A stretch of DNA of 22,422 nucleotides from NCBI GenBank assembly GCA_937901285.1, contig CALCHI010000436.1, positions 1 through 22,422 on the forward strand. The letters are read 5' to 3'. Origin of the DNA: UBA8437 sp003445035 (GTDB taxonomy: Bacteria; Planctomycetota; Planctomycetia; Planctomycetales; Planctomycetaceae). The stretch's first letter is position 1, and every line of letters starts with the position of its first letter. The notes below the pieces were generated by a model, which did no database searches, was not told the DNA's origin, and saw nothing but the letters and a program-made list of their open reading frames with translations. A program made the translations under genes and the position numbers. This document shows, piece by piece, positions 7,561-15,707 of this stretch.

Positions 7561-8937
7561 CTATTTCACTCGAACCTGTGTCGAGAGGCCGTACTGCAGA
7601 TCGCCGATCCGGTAGATCAGGTGGCCGTAAAGCACCACGTGGCTGTCGGCCTCCAACGGCACGTCGCCGTAGAGCCGCTCACCATCACGTTGCAGTTCTG
7701 TCGAGCGGAACTTCGACTTGCGGAAGTCGAGCGTCGGACTGCGAGCCGACCAGAGTTTCCCGGCGACGGGTGCCGGGTCCGACCGGATCTCCAGCCGCAG
7801 CCCACCCGGCTGGTCCTCGTGCTTCCAGGTAATCCGCGGCATGCGTTGCCCGGTGGCAAGCGATCGGAAGAACATCGCCAGCGTCGCCCGCAACTGACGT
7901 TCGCCTCCCTCCAGCCCGTGCCCGGCATTGGGAATGTACAGGGCGTACTTGGGGCCGACGAGATCCTTCCAGTAGTTGTTCAGCGCGTCGACACACCAGT
8001 AGGGGTCGTTGGTGCCGTTGATGATCAGCTTAGGCTGGGTCAGCCGGTCCCGGTAGGCGTAGGGATCAACCGATTTCCACAGCGGCAGATCGGGTTTCTT
8101 CTCGAGCAACGCGATCAGGCCCTTGCTGGTGTAATCTTCGATCTGGCGGCTGAACTTGCCCCACTGCCGCTGCTGGTGCTTGACCTGCACGGACATGTTC
8201 AACGTGTCGATCACCATCGGTGCCAGGCCCACCACCCGCTTGTCGACCGCCGCCGTCAACCAGGTCGTCCAACCACGCTTGGAGGCTCCGGTGACCACGA
8301 ACCGCTTGACCTCGGTCTTCCACTTCTGCCGGGCCACCTCGGTCACCGCGTCCATCGCCCGCACGGCACTTTTGACCATCGGGAACAGCAACGGCCAGGT
8401 CGGATCCCTGGTCTTCAATTGCCTCAGGAATGTCTCGCTGATCAGGTCATCCTCGGACTTGTTGCCCAGCAGCGGCTGGTTGGGCACCTGGTAAAGCACC
8501 GCGACACGGGCAGCGCAATATCGGGCCAGTTGACCGTACCGGGCCAGGTCGCCGGAAGACGGTTCGCGACCGGTTGATCCACCGGTAATGAACAACAGCA
8601 CCTGGTGATCGTGAACCAGACGGGCTGGTTCGAGAATCAGCAGCCGGTGCTGCCAGGTGATCCCGTGCCAAGTTTGAGACACCAGCTTCAGCCGATGCAC
8701 GCGGCCACGGTCGGTCAGATCGGTGGCCTCGAGCGTCCACTTGTAGGCGGTCTCGGGGGCCCGCACGTACTTGTCGAGTTCGCCGAGCTTCTCGGCGGCG
8801 GGTGCCCCGACCGGGCCGGCGGCCATTGCCACGACGAAAACCAGGACCGCCGTGAACACGAACCCGGACATTCCGGAGCGATCCGGCGTTCCGCAGTGAG
8901 CCAACTTGTTTTGCGGGAGGATCACGTTGAGGCTCAT
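7561..8937 (-). CDS. PhoPQ-activated pathogenicity-related (PqaA-like) exported protein
   Basis: This 458-residue protein matches the PqaA family, a secreted alpha/beta-hydrolase-like family first named in Salmonella and frequent in planctomycetes. A hydrophobic segment (about 25-44) ending near GAPAAEK acts as a signal peptide or anchor. Family features are QTWHGITWQHRLLI (88-101), FITGG (116-120), the nucleophile elbow VVTGASKRGW with Ser219, the acid Asp311 (NGTNDPYW), and His340 (NAGHGL). Together these suggest a Ser-Asp-His triad. The substrate is unknown. The start is supported by GAGGAG eight bases upstream. It converges on folK with a nine-base gap and diverges from the LuxE-like gene. 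Confidence 0.9.
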   Translation of the reverse strand: MSLNVILPQNKLAHCGTPDRSGMSGFVFTAVLVFVVAMAAGPVGAPAAEKLGELDKYVRAPETAYKWTLEATDLTDRGRVHRLKLVSQTWHGITWQHRLLILEPARLVHDHQVLLFITGGSTGREPSSGDLARYGQLARYCAARVAVLYQVPNQPLLGNKSEDDLISETFLRQLKTRDPTWPLLFPMVKSAVRAMDAVTEVARQKWKTEVKRFVVTGASKRGWTTWLTAAVDKRVVGLAPMVIDTLNMSVQVKHQQRQWGKFSRQIEDYTSKGLIALLEKKPDLPLWKSVDPYAYRDRLTQPKLIINGTNDPYWCVDALNNYWKDLVGPKYALYIPNAGHGLEGGERQLRATLAMFFRSLATGQRMPRITWKHEDQPGGLRLEIRSDPAPVAGKLWSARSPTLDFRKSKFRSTELQRDGERLYGDVPLEADSHVVLYGHLIYRIGDLQYGLSTQVRVK

Positions 8938-8974
8938 CCCGAGGACTCCTCGCCCACACCCATCGGGGCGTAGT

Positions 8975-9002
8975 TTGCATTGTGGCTGAAGGTATCTAAG
9001 AT
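8975..9002 (+). promoter_or_regulatory. Weak candidate promoter upstream of the LuxE-like gene
   Basis: TTGCAT (8975-8980) and TAAGAT (8997-9002) are separated by 16 bases in the 149-base gap between divergent genes. An 11-base palindrome TATCTAAGATA (8993-9003) overlaps the -10 box. Both hexamers are imperfect, so this is only suggestive. Confidence 0.25.
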
Positions 9003-9086
9003 AGTCGTTTCGCGAAGGAATCCGACAGCCCTGCAGCCAGTTCGGCCAGCGTTTCGCCTTCAGACAGCACAGGCTGCCAGCGGAGA

Positions 9087-10190
<1,104 letters not shown>

Positions 10191-10260
10191 GACTCGTCCA
10201 ACCGCACCCTCCACGTCAGACCCGTGCCACATTCGGCACTAAGAGACCAAGGACAGGATC

Positions 10261-11709
10261 ATGATCGAGATTCCCATCGTTCGCTGGGGTGAGCCGTACG
10301 AGAGCATGGAGAAGATGGACGTTGTCCACTTCGAGAGCGGTGAAACGCTGGCACAGGTCCACGAGGCCAATGCCGGGCTGATCCGCATGGACATGCGGAA
10401 GGCCCGTCGCGCCCGCGAGATCCTGCGTGAATTCACGATTGACCAGTTGGTCGACATGATGGCCGAGGCGGGCGAATACTACGTCAATGACACGCTGCCA
10501 CTGGGCAACGGCGATCAGTCGCCCGACGACTTCTGCAAGATGCAGTCGGCCACCACGGGCCTGCCCGAGCACATGTGCCGCATGAACATGACGAAGAACG
10601 CCTTCGTGATGAAGAACATGCACCAGATCCTCGACGCACTGACCCGCGGCCTGCCCTACAACATCCTCAGCGACGGCTACGGCAAGGAGGAGCGGGGCGT
10701 GATGGTCAGCTACCAGGCCAACTGCAACGCCGCCGGCTGGGTGTTGCCATCCAACAGCCCCGGCGTCCACACCCTGTGGCTGCCGGTGATCCCCCTCCAG
10801 ATCGGCCTGGTGCTCAAACCGGGTCCCCAGGAACCCTGGACACCGTTCCGGATGTACGAGGCGTTCGCCAAGGCGGGGATTCCCCGCGAGGCGATCTCGA
10901 TCTATCCCGGCGGAACCGCCAAGGGCCCCGAACTGGGCAGCGCGGTGCTGGAGACCTGCGAGCGGAGCGTGATCTTCGGTGGGCTGGCCACGATCGAACG
11001 CTACGTGGGCAATCCCCGGGTCAGTGCCCACGGACCCGGGTTCTCGAAAATTTTCCTCGGAGACGACAAGGTCGACGATTGGGAAAAGTACATCGACCTG
11101 ATGGCCGACAGTGTCTACATCAACAGCGGCCGCAGCTGCATCAGTTGTTCGGGCATCTGGGCCAGTCGACACACCGCCGAAATCGCCGACGCGCTGGCAC
11201 AACGGCTGGGACCCATGACCCCCCTGCCGATGGACAACCCCGAGAGCGGGCTGGCAGCGTTCACGATCCCCGGAGCCGCCGAGGCGATGACCGGCCAGAT
11301 CGACGACGGTTGCAAATCGGACGCGGTGACCGAGGCGACCGCCCAGTACCGCGATGGCGACCGGCTGGTGCAGGACGAACGCTGTGACTTCCTGAGGCCC
11401 ACCGTACTCCACGTCACCGACCCCGACGATGAGATGGCCGACACCGAGTTCATGTTCCCCTTCTGCAGCGTGGTCGAATGCCCCCAGGACCAGTTCCTGG
11501 ACAAGGCCGGTTACACGCTGGTCGGATCACTGCTCTCCGACGACGAGGCTCTGGGCCGGACGTTCCTCGATGCCACCAACATCGATCGGCTCAACATTGG
11601 CGACGTCAAGACGATCCAGCTCAACTGGTTGCAGCCGCACGAAGGCAACATCATCGACTTCCTCTTCCGGGCTCGCGCCTTCCAGGACTCTCCACCGCCG
11701 GCGCATTGA
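10261..11709 (+). CDS. LuxC-like/aldehyde dehydrogenase-family acyl reductase
   Basis: The 482-residue protein belongs to the aldehyde dehydrogenase superfamily. A Rossmann-like cofactor region (about 145-265, including WVLPSNSPGVHTLWLP and LKPGPQEPW) is followed by the catalytic segment YINSGRSCISCSG, in which Cys293 (or Cys296) is the expected nucleophile. Length and position right after a LuxE-like gene agree with LuxC, the fatty acyl reductase of bacterial bioluminescence (about 480 residues). The predicted reaction is reduction of an activated acyl group to an aldehyde with NAD(P)H, although oxidation of an aldehyde in the other direction is possible. The ATG has AAGGACAGG shortly upstream. 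No luciferase (luxAB) genes are present in the window. The acyl substrate is unknown. Confidence 0.82.
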   Translation: MIEIPIVRWGEPYESMEKMDVVHFESGETLAQVHEANAGLIRMDMRKARRAREILREFTIDQLVDMMAEAGEYYVNDTLPLGNGDQSPDDFCKMQSATTGLPEHMCRMNMTKNAFVMKNMHQILDALTRGLPYNILSDGYGKEERGVMVSYQANCNAAGWVLPSNSPGVHTLWLPVIPLQIGLVLKPGPQEPWTPFRMYEAFAKAGIPREAISIYPGGTAKGPELGSAVLETCERSVIFGGLATIERYVGNPRVSAHGPGFSKIFLGDDKVDDWEKYIDLMADSVYINSGRSCISCSGIWASRHTAEIADALAQRLGPMTPLPMDNPESGLAAFTIPGAAEAMTGQIDDGCKSDAVTEATAQYRDGDRLVQDERCDFLRPTVLHVTDPDDEMADTEFMFPFCSVVECPQDQFLDKAGYTLVGSLLSDDEALGRTFLDATNIDRLNIGDVKTIQLNWLQPHEGNIIDFLFRARAFQDSPPPAH

Positions 11710-11768
11710 TCCCGGTCCCCGAACGAGGCCGTCTTTCCGCCTCAGCGGTTCCCGACTATGCTCACGGC

Positions 11769-12881
11769 ATGATGCCTTCCAGCAAGTTCTGTCGTGCGTT
11801 GTGGCTGGTGCCGCTGGTGCTGCTCGGCCTGGTCGCAGAATCGAAAGCCCAGCCGGGTCGCAAGGCCACCGGGTCGCGGGCCGGTATCCGGACCACCGTT
11901 CGGGTCGAGTTGCTCACCGATCGCAAGGGAGCCCCGCTGGCCGCTCAGCGCTGGGCCAGGGCGTTCGAACAGTTCAAGGTCTCGCTGAGAATCCGCAGGG
12001 GCATCGGTGGCGAACGGACCGCGGTGCGCGAAAAGATCAGCGGACGGAACCGCCAGGTGACGGTCATCGGAAAGCTCGATCGCTCCGGACGAATTCTCGT
12101 CCCGGGCAAATCCTTTTCCCCGGGCAACCCCACCGCCCTCGGGAAGTGGTTGAAAGAACTGGGGACCTTCGGCGCCAAGGGCAACCCCAGCGGCCAACCG
12201 GCTTTCGGGCTCAGCGAAGGGCAGTTCAACTCGCTGTTCGAAACCCTGGCCCAGCCAGTGCGGACCGACCTCACCGGCAAGCCCCTCACCGAAGCCATCG
12301 CCGCGCTGGGCATCCCCGCAACGTTGGGTCTCGACCTGTCTCGACTCGGCCCGGACGTCACCGTCCCCGCTCGAACCAACGGCAAGGGCCTCTCCCGGGG
12401 ATCGACCCTCGCGGCCCTGCTGGCCATCCGTGGCCTCGCCTTCCGTCCTCGACGGACTCCCGTCGGCAAGGTCGAGCTGCAGATTCTCAAGCCATCGATT
12501 GGAACCAAGACCGGAACCAACACCGAAACGACCACCTGGCCGATCGGTTGGCCTCCGCGACTCAGTCGATTCAAGACCGCCCGCCCCCTGTTCCAGATCG
12601 TTCCGGTTGAACTCGAGGAGGCCGCCTTCCTGGATGTTGTCGATGCCATCACCGAGAAAACCAAGATCCCGATGCTGATCGACCACCACGCCCTGGCCGG
12701 TCGGAAGATCGATCCCGCCAAGCTGACCGTCACCGTCCCCCCCAAGAAAACCTCGTGGTTTCAGTTGCAGAAAACCGCCACCAATCCTCATCATCTGACC
12801 CGCGACCTGAGAATTGACGAGGCGGGCAAGCCGTTCGTGCTGGTCACACCGATCCAGGTCAAACCGATCAACAGGAAGTGA
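11769..12881 (+). CDS. Secreted protein with two apparent STN-like repeats
   Basis: I cannot name this 370-residue protein. A signal peptide is clear: a basic N-terminus, hydrophobic residues 10-22 and an AES-KA-Q type cleavage site near 27. Two regions of similar architecture follow. Region one (about 165-240) runs LTGKPLTEAIAALGIPATLG, a VTVPARTNG strand, LAALLAIRGLAFR and a terminal strand. Region two (about 278-362) runs LEEAAFLDVVDAITEKTKIP, LTVTVPPKK, FQLQKTA and a terminal LVTPI strand. This helix-strand order resembles the secretin/TonB short N-terminal (STN) domain, but it is an inference. There is no Shine-Dalgarno sequence; the start was set at the ATG pair before the signal peptide, 59 bases after the LuxC-like gene. 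Its place between cytoplasmic enzyme genes is unexplained. Confidence 0.72.
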   Translation: MMPSSKFCRALWLVPLVLLGLVAESKAQPGRKATGSRAGIRTTVRVELLTDRKGAPLAAQRWARAFEQFKVSLRIRRGIGGERTAVREKISGRNRQVTVIGKLDRSGRILVPGKSFSPGNPTALGKWLKELGTFGAKGNPSGQPAFGLSEGQFNSLFETLAQPVRTDLTGKPLTEAIAALGIPATLGLDLSRLGPDVTVPARTNGKGLSRGSTLAALLAIRGLAFRPRRTPVGKVELQILKPSIGTKTGTNTETTTWPIGWPPRLSRFKTARPLFQIVPVELEEAAFLDVVDAITEKTKIPMLIDHHALAGRKIDPAKLTVTVPPKKTSWFQLQKTATNPHHLTRDLRIDEAGKPFVLVTPIQVKPINRK

Positions 12882-12917
12882 TCTCCCCGTCCGTCTCAAC
12901 ACCCGGTCCCCCCCTCA

Positions 12918-13418
12918 ATGTTCACCGCTCCCCAGGTCGTTGGCCTATTGCAGGAACTCTCGTTCACCCACGTGGTGACGATCCCCGACAGCACGCTCGG
13001 GCAATGGGAAGATGATCTGAAGGCCTGTGATTCGATCGAATACGTCGGGGTGTGCCGCGAGGGGGAAGCGTGGGCGGTGGCGGCGGGATTGCACGTCGGT
13101 GGAGCGACCCCGCTGGTGATGATCCAGTGCACCGGCCTGTTCGAGTCGGGTGACTCACTCCGCAATGCCCTGTTCGACTACCGGTTGCCGCTGTTCGCGG
13201 TGATCGGTTACCGCAGCTTTCTCAACCAGTCGACGCTGCCCGGTGACACCTGCCTGAGCTTCACCGAACCGATCCTCGAGGCCTGGGGAATGGACTGGGT
13301 CCTTTACGACCAGGCCGAGAATACCTCGGAACAGTTGGAAGCGATTGCCGCCCAGTGCCTGCGATGCCGCGAAACGGGCGTGCCGGGCGTGGCGCTGGTC
13401 GCCGAGGGGAGGGCGTAG
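12918..13418 (+). CDS. Thiamine-diphosphate 2-oxoacid decarboxylase, alpha (PYR) subunit
   Basis: This 166-residue protein corresponds to the pyrimidine-binding half of the phosphonopyruvate/sulfopyruvate decarboxylase family (ComD-like alpha subunit). Conserved elements are VVTIPDSTLG (19-28), the catalytic glutamate Glu48 in VCREGEAWAVAAGL, VMIQCTGLFESGDSLRNAL, and PLFAVIGYR. It should combine with the following beta subunit to bind thiamine diphosphate and decarboxylate a 2-oxoacid, releasing an aldehyde. Substrate specificity is not deducible; the neighbours do not include a PEP mutase or a coenzyme M gene, so neither classical role is supported. The stop codon lies two bases before the beta subunit's GTG, indicating translational coupling. 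Confidence 0.85.
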   Translation: MFTAPQVVGLLQELSFTHVVTIPDSTLGQWEDDLKACDSIEYVGVCREGEAWAVAAGLHVGGATPLVMIQCTGLFESGDSLRNALFDYRLPLFAVIGYRSFLNQSTLPGDTCLSFTEPILEAWGMDWVLYDQAENTSEQLEAIAAQCLRCRETGVPGVALVAEGRA

Positions 13419-13420
13419 CC

Positions 13421-14023
13421 GTGTCGCAGTCACAGGCTGGAATGCCGCTGGTCGAATCGTTGAATGTGCTGCGGGAGATCCGTGGCGATGACGAGGTGGT
13501 ACTGACGGTGATGGGGACCGCCCGCGAGTGGATGGCGCTGGGCGAACCGCATCCGCTGGACTGGATCTATGTCCCCTCGAGCATGGGACAGGCTCCGTCG
13601 CTGGGGCTGGGCATGGCGCTGGCCCAGCCCGACAAGCAGGTCATCGTTTGCAACGGCGATGGGTGCATGCTGATGAACCTCGGATCGCTGGTCACCATCA
13701 CCAACCAGGCCGTCTCCAACTACACGTTGATCATCTTTGACAACGGCGTCTACGAAATCACCGGCGGCCAGCCGACCCCGGCCACTTCGGGAACCGCGGC
13801 ATTGGTCGACCACCCGGCCCTGGCTCGGGCCGCCGGATTCCAGCAGATTTTCGTCTTCGAGGACCTCGATGCGTGGCGTGAATCGGCTCGAGACGTGATT
13901 GATGCTCCGGGACCGACGTTCGTCCACCTGGCCATTGCACCAATCCCCGGTGCCGTCGGCCCCCGCTCGCCGGGCCCCGCTCCTGCGCGGGCCCAGGACT
14001 TCGCCGACGCGATGCAGGCGTAG
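13421..14023 (+). CDS. Thiamine-diphosphate 2-oxoacid decarboxylase, beta (PP) subunit
   Basis: This 200-residue protein is the pyrophosphate-binding half of the phosphonopyruvate/sulfopyruvate decarboxylase family (ComE-like). The thiamine-diphosphate motif begins at GDG (79-81), continues MLMNLGSLVTI and ends in NYTLIIFDN with Asp107-Asn108, the usual spacing of about 28 residues. PSSMGQAPSLGLGMALAQP (52-70) is the typical preceding helix. Start is GTG at 13421 with GGAGG eight bases upstream and only two bases after the alpha-subunit stop, so the two are translationally coupled. The C-terminal 30 residues are rich in proline and alanine and look like a tail. The stop codon is the start of a strong hairpin. 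Confidence 0.87.
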   Translation: MSQSQAGMPLVESLNVLREIRGDDEVVLTVMGTAREWMALGEPHPLDWIYVPSSMGQAPSLGLGMALAQPDKQVIVCNGDGCMLMNLGSLVTITNQAVSNYTLIIFDNGVYEITGGQPTPATSGTAALVDHPALARAAGFQQIFVFEDLDAWRESARDVIDAPGPTFVHLAIAPIPGAVGPRSPGPAPARAQDFADAMQA

Positions 14024-14056
14024 TCACCGGTCACCCCGCCCCGGAGTGACGTGACT
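14022..14056 (+). terminator. Hairpin at the end of the decarboxylase genes
   Basis: AGTCAC (14022-14027) pairs with GTGACT (14051-14056), and GTCAC (14030-14034) pairs with GTGAC (14046-14050). A two-base bulge and an 11-base GC-rich loop remain. The hairpin overlaps the beta-subunit TAG. No T-tract follows, so it may act as a weak or Rho-assisted terminator or a stabilising 3' structure separating the decarboxylase from the lipid-kinase gene. Confidence 0.45.
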
Positions 14057-14136
14057 AACCCCCAAAACCGGTGCATCCTGAACGACCCGTCGAGTTGGTC
14101 AGGAAGACGGGCGGTGATCGCCGATGAAAAGAGGCA

Positions 14137-14850
14137 ATGTCCGTCTCGCCTCCCAGCCTGGCTCAACCGATCCCGTCACGGGTCGTGTCCGTACCGTCGA
14201 CGACGGGATGGGCTCGGCCGGTTCGCTGGAAAATTGTCGGCAACGCCCGATTGGCCCGCGAACTGGTCCGCCAGACCTGGCACATGCTGCCGGGCCTGAT
14301 CCCCTTCCTCTTCTGGCTTCATCCTCACACCGACCCCCTCTCGGATGCCTTCCGATGGATCTCCCTGGGTGTCGCCGGCACGGTGTCGCTGATCGTGTTC
14401 GTCCGGATCCAGGCGGTGCTCAGGCCGTCGGAGGGTCGAGGCAGTGAAGCGGTGCTGGGATACGCCCTGTGCGTGCTGGGAACGCTCTGGATGTTCCCGG
14501 AACACGGTGAACTGGGCATGACGGTGCTGGCCGTTCTCGCATTTGGTGACGGCATGGCCACCATCGGCGGAACGGCACTCGCGAGCAACCGGCTGCCGTG
14601 GAATCGACAAAAGAGCTGGGCGGGAACAATTTCGTTCGTGATCTTCGCCGCGCCGCTGGCCACGCTGGTCTACTGGGGAGACGCTCGACCAGCCGTACCA
14701 CTGGCCACCGCGGCCGCCTGCGGAATCGCCGCCAGCCTGGCCGGGGCCGCCGCCGAAAGCCTGCCCGGACGACAACTCAACGACAACATCCGGGTCGGAC
14801 TCGCAGCCGCCACCGCCGTCGCCATCACCCACCACGTGCTGGTCGGGTAG
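14137..14850 (+). CDS. CTP-dependent lipid kinase-like membrane protein (dolichol/phytol/diacylglycerol kinase family)
   Basis: The 237-residue protein has about six to seven hydrophobic segments and the motifs of the phosphatidate cytidylyltransferase-like CTP kinase family, which includes dolichol kinase, phytol kinase and yeast diacylglycerol kinase. These motifs are AFGDGMATIGG (135-145), LPWNRQKSWAGTISF (153-167) and AESLPGRQLNDNI (206-218). The predicted reaction is phosphorylation of a membrane alcohol such as a polyprenol, phytol-like alcohol or diacylglycerol with CTP. It lies in the same direction as the decarboxylase genes, 113 bases downstream of a hairpin, so joint transcription is uncertain. 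GAGG lies only two bases before the ATG, so the exact start is doubtful. It converges on the MazG-like gene. Confidence 0.8.
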   Translation: MSVSPPSLAQPIPSRVVSVPSTTGWARPVRWKIVGNARLARELVRQTWHMLPGLIPFLFWLHPHTDPLSDAFRWISLGVAGTVSLIVFVRIQAVLRPSEGRGSEAVLGYALCVLGTLWMFPEHGELGMTVLAVLAFGDGMATIGGTALASNRLPWNRQKSWAGTISFVIFAAPLATLVYWGDARPAVPLATAAACGIAASLAGAAAESLPGRQLNDNIRVGLAAATAVAITHHVLVG

Positions 14851-14869
14851 AACGCGGCCGACTCCCGCG

Positions 14870-15193
14870 CTACGGCTTTGCCGCGTCGTCGCAGGCGCAG
14901 ACCATTTCGCCGCAGCCCGGGCAACCCGACCCGTACTTCTCGACGACCGCACGTTCCAGGTCGATTCCGGACACGTTGGCGATTGTCGCCAGCCACGCCA
15001 GCACGTCGGCAAACTCTGCGGCGGTAGCCGACCGGTCTCCTTCCCGCAACGCCGCTGCCAGCTCGCCCACCTCTTCCATCAACCACATGAACGTGCCGTC
15101 CACGCCACGGGCCGTGTCCTTGGACGAGTACATCGTCTCGATCAGGCGTTGAAGTTCGCCCAGGCTCAGCGGTGAAGCATTGTCCTTGTTCAT
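14870..15193 (-). CDS. MazG-like nucleotide pyrophosphohydrolase with a four-cysteine tail
   Basis: This 107-residue protein has the all-alpha NTP pyrophosphohydrolase fold. The metal-binding EExxE motif is at 40-44 (MEEVGEL) and the second acidic pair is Glu60/Asp63 in EFADVLAWLATIANV. GIDLERAVVEKYG (77-89) is the usual third helix. The C-terminus adds CPGCGEMVCACDD with Cys91, Cys94, Cys99 and Cys101, a likely small zinc knuckle. Such enzymes hydrolyse non-canonical or excess nucleoside triphosphates; substrate is unknown here. I chose the ATG at 15193, since a GTG at 15211 would add six hydrophobic residues without support. An intrinsic terminator lies about 60 bases upstream, insulating it from any transcript entering from the gap. 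Confidence 0.88.
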   Translation of the reverse strand: MNKDNASPLSLGELQRLIETMYSSKDTARGVDGTFMWLMEEVGELAAALREGDRSATAAEFADVLAWLATIANVSGIDLERAVVEKYGSGCPGCGEMVCACDDAAKP

Positions 15194-15253
15194 CGGCAAC
15201 AGGAATACCACCCACCAACGGCTCGCAACAAGTCCCCGGCGATCACCGGTACC

Positions 15254-15296
15254 AAAAAAACACGCCGCGGTCCCATGCCAGGCATGGGACCGCGGC
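15254..15296 (-). terminator. Strong intrinsic terminator on the minus strand
   Basis: GCCGCGGTCCCATGCC (15264-15279) and GGCATGGGACCGCGGC (15281-15296) form a 16-base perfect inverted repeat with a single central base, so the real loop takes a few stem bases. Read on the minus strand it is followed by GTG and then seven T residues (the A-run 15254-15260). No T-tract exists on the plus strand, so it terminates a minus-strand transcript. The only minus-strand source upstream is the gap at 15297-15707. Confidence 0.85.
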
Positions 15297-15308
15297 TATC
15301 ATGAACAA

Positions 15309-15486
15309 ACCTCTCGTCTGCTACGGCGGTTGCTGTGAGTGAAAACGGGCATTGCCGTGGACAAACCGGGGGGTCACCGGCCGGCGCACTTGCCCAACAC
15401 CCTGTACAACGGCACCTCCGAGTTATCAGCCTTCCGAGAAGCCTGGTTAGTCATGCAACGGACTAGATCGGCACGACGAGACCGGT
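15309..15486 (-). ncRNA. Candidate structured small RNA ending at the terminator
   Basis: No protein gene occupies this stretch. Its ends pair: ACCTCTCGTC (15309-15318) with GACGAGACCGGT (15475-15486), seven contiguous pairs plus three after a two-base bulge. Near the middle, on the minus strand, TGCCGT pairs with ACGGCA, extended by ACA/TGT and G-rich/C-rich segments into a long imperfect apical helix. Between the two helices are unpaired or locally folded flanks, including TAGTC/GACTA. A closing stem, bubble and apical helix in about 178 nt resemble the general shape of 6S RNA, but I see no decisive sequence match. The minus strand is favoured because the terminator follows directly. RNase P RNA, tmRNA and SRP RNA signatures are absent. 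I found no convincing promoter. Confidence 0.5.
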
Positions 15487-15707
15487 AATTTGGGAAAAAA
15501 CAAGAAAACAGGTGGTACGGATATTCCCTCCGATTCAACCGTCCCTCTCAGTCGGGTTGTAACGGTCGTCATGCCACCAACGGCTCATCGAACCCGCATG
15601 GACGGTGCCGAATCGATACAATCGTCAACGGTCGGGCGACCCGGCCATTCCGGACAGCCGTTCCCTACGTCAACAGTCACGGTGTCAACAACCACGGAGC
15701 AGGCACG
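15487..15707. other. Noncoding leader of the TIM-barrel gene
   Basis: This 221-base stretch contains no convincing gene. It should hold the promoter of the downstream plus-strand gene and, on the other strand, that of the candidate small RNA. A TACAAT hexamer on the plus strand near 15619 resembles a -10 box but has no good -35 partner. An A-rich patch lies at about 15494-15508. Confidence 0.4.

Noticed and set aside
10224..10239. GTGCC...GGCAC hairpin between the LuxE-like and LuxC-like genes
   Set aside because: A five-pair stem in GC-rich DNA is expected by chance and lacks a T-tract.
10216..11412. Minus-strand open frame of 398 residues
   Set aside because: It mirrors the LuxC-like gene and has the composition of a shadow frame; no motif is seen.
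11478..11768. Upstream in-frame extension of the STN-like protein
   Set aside because: It overlaps the LuxC-like gene and would bury a clear signal peptide that begins at 11769.
15309..15486. RNase P RNA, tmRNA or SRP RNA as identity of the candidate RNA
   Set aside because: None of their conserved cores (GAGGAAAGTC-type, tRNA-like end, GGAAGGAAGCAGCC-type loop) is present and the size does not suit the first two.
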